Positions 5,927-7,704 of a stretch of 7,704 nucleotides of DNA are shown in pieces. Made by a program: the position numbers and the translations under genes. The stretch comes from Planctomycetota bacterium (lineage in GTDB: Bacteria > Planctomycetota > UBA1135), in contig JACNJP010000381.1 in assembly GCA_014382465.1 (NCBI GenBank), positions 1 through 7,704 of the forward strand, written 5' to 3'. Below the pieces are notes generated by a model that was not told the origin of the DNA, did not search any database, and saw nothing but the letters and a program-made list of their open reading frames with translations. Every line of letters starts with the position of its first letter. Position 1 is the stretch's first letter.

Positions 5927-6958
5927 ATGGCCGACGACGACCTCAGGAGCCTGGTCCATGAGATCTGCGGAGGGAGCGAGGGCACGCGCTCGCGCAACCT
6001 GAGCCGCCACCAGGCCGAGAAGGCCTACTCCGCCCTGCTCGAGGGCAAGGGCACCGCCACCCAGGTCGCGGCGATCTTCGTCGCCATGCGCTGTCGCGGG
6101 CTCGCCGGCGAGGAGCTGGCGGGCTTCGCCGTGGCCGCGCGTGCGCGCGTGCGCTTCCCGGCGCTGCCTGAGGGGGCGGTGGTGATCTCGACCAGCCGGC
6201 TGGGCAAGAGCCGGCACCCCCTGGTGGCCCTGGCCTCGGCCTCGGCGGCGGCGTCCTGCGGGGTCCCGGTGCTGGTCCAGGCGGCTCCCCACGCCGGGGG
6301 CGCCGGCGTCACGGTCGGCGACGTCTGGCAGCGCCTGGGCGGCGAGCTCCACGCCGATCCCGACCGGGCTGCCGACTGCCTGCGGCGGCTGAACCTCGGC
6401 TTCTGGCAGCCGACCGCCGCCGACCCCGGGTGGGAGCGGCTGCTCGCGATCGAGAACGAGATCGGCCTGCGCTGCGCCCCCGACACCGTCGCCAAGCTGC
6501 TCGCTCCGCCGGGCTGCCGGCTGATGGTGCCGGCCCGCGGCGGCCCGGTGCTCGGCCTGGCCAGCGAGGCCTTGACGATCCTCGGCCACCGCAACGCCTT
6601 GATCGTCCAGGGCGTCGAGGGCTCGATCGATCCCTGGGTCAGCGACCAGACCCGCGGCCTGTGCATCGACGACGGCGTCCGCACGCCCTTGAGGCTGCAC
6701 CCCGCCGACCTGGTGCTCGAGTGCGGCGCCGAGCCGGCCCAGATGCACGAGGACCGGCTCGAGGCCTCGGTGGTCGCAACCCAGCAGGCGCTCATGGGGG
6801 TGCCGGGGGCGGCCTACCACGCGGCGCTGATCGGCGCGGCCCTGATCGTGCGCCTGGGGGGCCTGACCCGCGACATGGCCAGCGCGGTGGGCGCCGCCCG
6901 GGACGTCTTCGAGTCCGGCGCCGCCCACCACCGCCTCGAGCAGCTCGGCGACTGCTGA
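5927..6958 (+). CDS. ybiB: TrpD2/YbiB-like protein (anthranilate phosphoribosyltransferase fold, probably non-catalytic for Trp synthesis)
   Basis: A 343-residue protein of the glycosyltransferase family 3 fold. The N-terminal helical domain (about residues 22-75: LSRHQAEKAYSALLEGK, AIFVAMRCRGLAGEELAGF) is typical of TrpD and pyrimidine/thymidine phosphorylases. The large domain follows from about 85. In true TrpD a GTGGD loop and NxST motif bind phosphoribosyl diphosphate; here the region reads ISTSRLGKSRHP (87-98), resembling the altered loop of Escherichia coli YbiB. The later GHRNALIVQGVEGSIDP segment (220-236) and RCAPDTVAKLLAP (182-194) also fit YbiB. YbiB is reported to bind nucleic acid rather than make phosphoribosyl anthranilate, and no trp gene is nearby. 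The ATG follows the peroxiredoxin TAG by one codon, suggesting an operon. Assignment to the fold is firm; the role is not. Confidence 0.85.
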   Translation: MADDDLRSLVHEICGGSEGTRSRNLSRHQAEKAYSALLEGKGTATQVAAIFVAMRCRGLAGEELAGFAVAARARVRFPALPEGAVVISTSRLGKSRHPLVALASASAAASCGVPVLVQAAPHAGGAGVTVGDVWQRLGGELHADPDRAADCLRRLNLGFWQPTAADPGWERLLAIENEIGLRCAPDTVAKLLAPPGCRLMVPARGGPVLGLASEALTILGHRNALIVQGVEGSIDPWVSDQTRGLCIDDGVRTPLRLHPADLVLECGAEPAQMHEDRLEASVVATQQALMGVPGAAYHAALIGAALIVRLGGLTRDMASAVGAARDVFESGAAHHRLEQLGDC

Positions 6959-7000
6959 GCTGCCGCGGTTCCCTCTGCGTAACCTGGCCGCCCCGGAGGA

Positions 7001-7020
7001 CCCTGCCGCGACCGGCACGG
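7001..7020 (+). terminator. Hairpin between the YbiB-like gene and the cytochrome gene
   Basis: TGCCG (7004-7008) pairs with CGGCA (7013-7017) around a CGAC loop, and CC/GG outside a C-C mismatch lengthens the stem. Only CCTTT follows. It may be a weak terminator for the preceding pair, or a structure in the leader of the next gene, whose start is 20 nt downstream. The 82-nt gap contains no clear promoter. Confidence 0.3.
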
Positions 7021-7040
7021 CCTTTGCTGTGTTGCCCCGA

Positions 7041-7704
7041 ATGTCCCGCCACCTGCTCTCCTTCCTCCTCCTGGCCGCGGCCCTCGGCGGCGCCGCCTGC
7101 GCCCTGGCGATCCGGGGCGGCGCGCCGGTGCCCGCCCGGATGCGGGCGGAAGGGGCGCGCTACGTCGGCTCCGAAGCCTGCCGCGAGTGCCACCCGGCGC
7201 TCTACGACGGCTGGCGCCGGACCCGTCACCCGTATCAGGAGCAGCTCGCCACCGCCGAAGCCGTGGTGGCGCCCTTCGACGGCCAGCCCTTCACCATGGA
7301 CGGGGTCGAGATGCGCGCCTGGGAAGAGGGGGGGCGCTACTTCGTCCGCACCCTGGGGCCGGACGGCGCGATGCAGGACTTTCCGGTGCTGCGCACCATC
7401 GGCGGCTTCTACAAGCAGCGCTTCGTCACCGAGGTCGAGGGCCATCAGGCGGTACTGCCGGTGCAGTGGAACCACCTCACCCAGCACTGGAAGCCCTACA
7501 GCGCGGTCGGTCACGAGACCGTCGGGACCGGCCTGTTCTGGGCCTCGATCGAGAACGAGTGGGCGCCGCGCTGCTCCGGGTGCCACACCGTCGGCGCCGA
7601 GCTCGAGGCCCGCGCCGACGGCGGCTTCGACGCCCGCTACGCCGAGCTCGGGGTGGGCTGCGAGTCCTGCCACGGGCCGGCCTCGCTGCACCTGGCGGAC
7701 CCTG
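7041..7704 (+). CDS. Multihaem c-type cytochrome, c554-like, N-terminal part (partial)
   Basis: The frame runs from ATG at 7041 through the window edge, giving 221 residues. An Arg- and His-containing start and Leu/Ala-rich core (residues 1-24) form an export signal; c-type haem is attached outside the cytoplasm. Three CxxCH haem sites are visible: CRECH at 47-51, CSGCH at 178-182 and CESCH at 207-211. The first sits in YVGSEACRECH followed by W58 and H63, the usual opening of cytochrome c554-type domains, where the later His can be a distal ligand. The long stretch between haems 1 and 2 (QWNHLTQHWKPY and others) offers several further His. The role is probably electron transfer, often fused to TPR repeats in this family, but the C-terminus is missing. 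No Shine-Dalgarno site is clear, and an in-frame GTG at 7029 would add four residues. Cys20 is not in a good lipobox. Confidence 0.88.
   Translation, partial: MSRHLLSFLLLAAALGGAACALAIRGGAPVPARMRAEGARYVGSEACRECHPALYDGWRRTRHPYQEQLATAEAVVAPFDGQPFTMDGVEMRAWEEGGRYFVRTLGPDGAMQDFPVLRTIGGFYKQRFVTEVEGHQAVLPVQWNHLTQHWKPYSAVGHETVGTGLFWASIENEWAPRCSGCHTVGAELEARADGGFDARYAELGVGCESCHGPASLHLADP

Noticed and set aside
348..7691. Several long open frames on the minus strand, antisense to the amidohydrolase, peroxiredoxin, YbiB-like and cytochrome genes
   Set aside because: They are rich in Gly, Ala, Arg, Val, His and Asp, show no recognisable domain, and run opposite well-supported genes. High GC at third positions removes stops on the other strand, which explains them.

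Overview
The window is a high-GC, gene-dense piece of bacterial chromosome read entirely on the + strand. Codons end mostly in G or C, and open frames on the other strand are compositional shadows. Tandem secreted-type amidohydrolases, Pro/Ala/Lys/Glu-rich linkers, weak Shine-Dalgarno sites and a multihaem c554-type cytochrome suggest an environmental bacterium. Planctomycetota is my best guess, with Acidobacteriota or Myxococcota as alternatives. This is inference from style, not from a marker gene.

Positions 1-5320 hold a tight array of amidohydrolase-superfamily genes: the last 26 codons of one, then four complete genes at 78-1292, 1297-2499, 2502-3890 and 3890-5320. Junctions are ATGA, a 4-nt gap, a 2-nt gap and TGATG, so the array is almost certainly one translationally coupled operon whose promoter lies upstream of the window. 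All four complete proteins begin with a short hydrophobic leader, so they probably work outside the cytoplasm.

The array divides into two pairs. The first two proteins keep the expected metal centre: HxH, a Lys, two more His and an Asp. The third and fourth keep the family scaffold at both ends but have lost nearly every ligand: HxH has become HxN in one and NxS in the other, and the Lys, both later His and the Asp are gone. They read as pseudoenzymes carrying added charged linkers. Two probable metallohydrolases encoded with two metal-less relatives, and a fifth relative upstream, suggest a multi-subunit envelope assembly. This is the most interesting feature here. Its substrate cannot be read from the sequence.

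Positions 5321-5440 separate this operon from the next and contain a GC-rich hairpin and a possible -10 element. Next come a Bcp-type 2-Cys peroxiredoxin (5441-5923) and, one codon later and in the same frame, a TrpD2/YbiB-like protein of the anthranilate phosphoribosyltransferase fold (5927-6958) whose phosphoribosyl-diphosphate loop is not recognisable. After an 82-nt gap with a second hairpin, a multihaem c-type cytochrome begins at 7041 and runs off the window with three CxxCH sites already visible. No tRNA, rRNA, CRISPR array or mobile element was seen.
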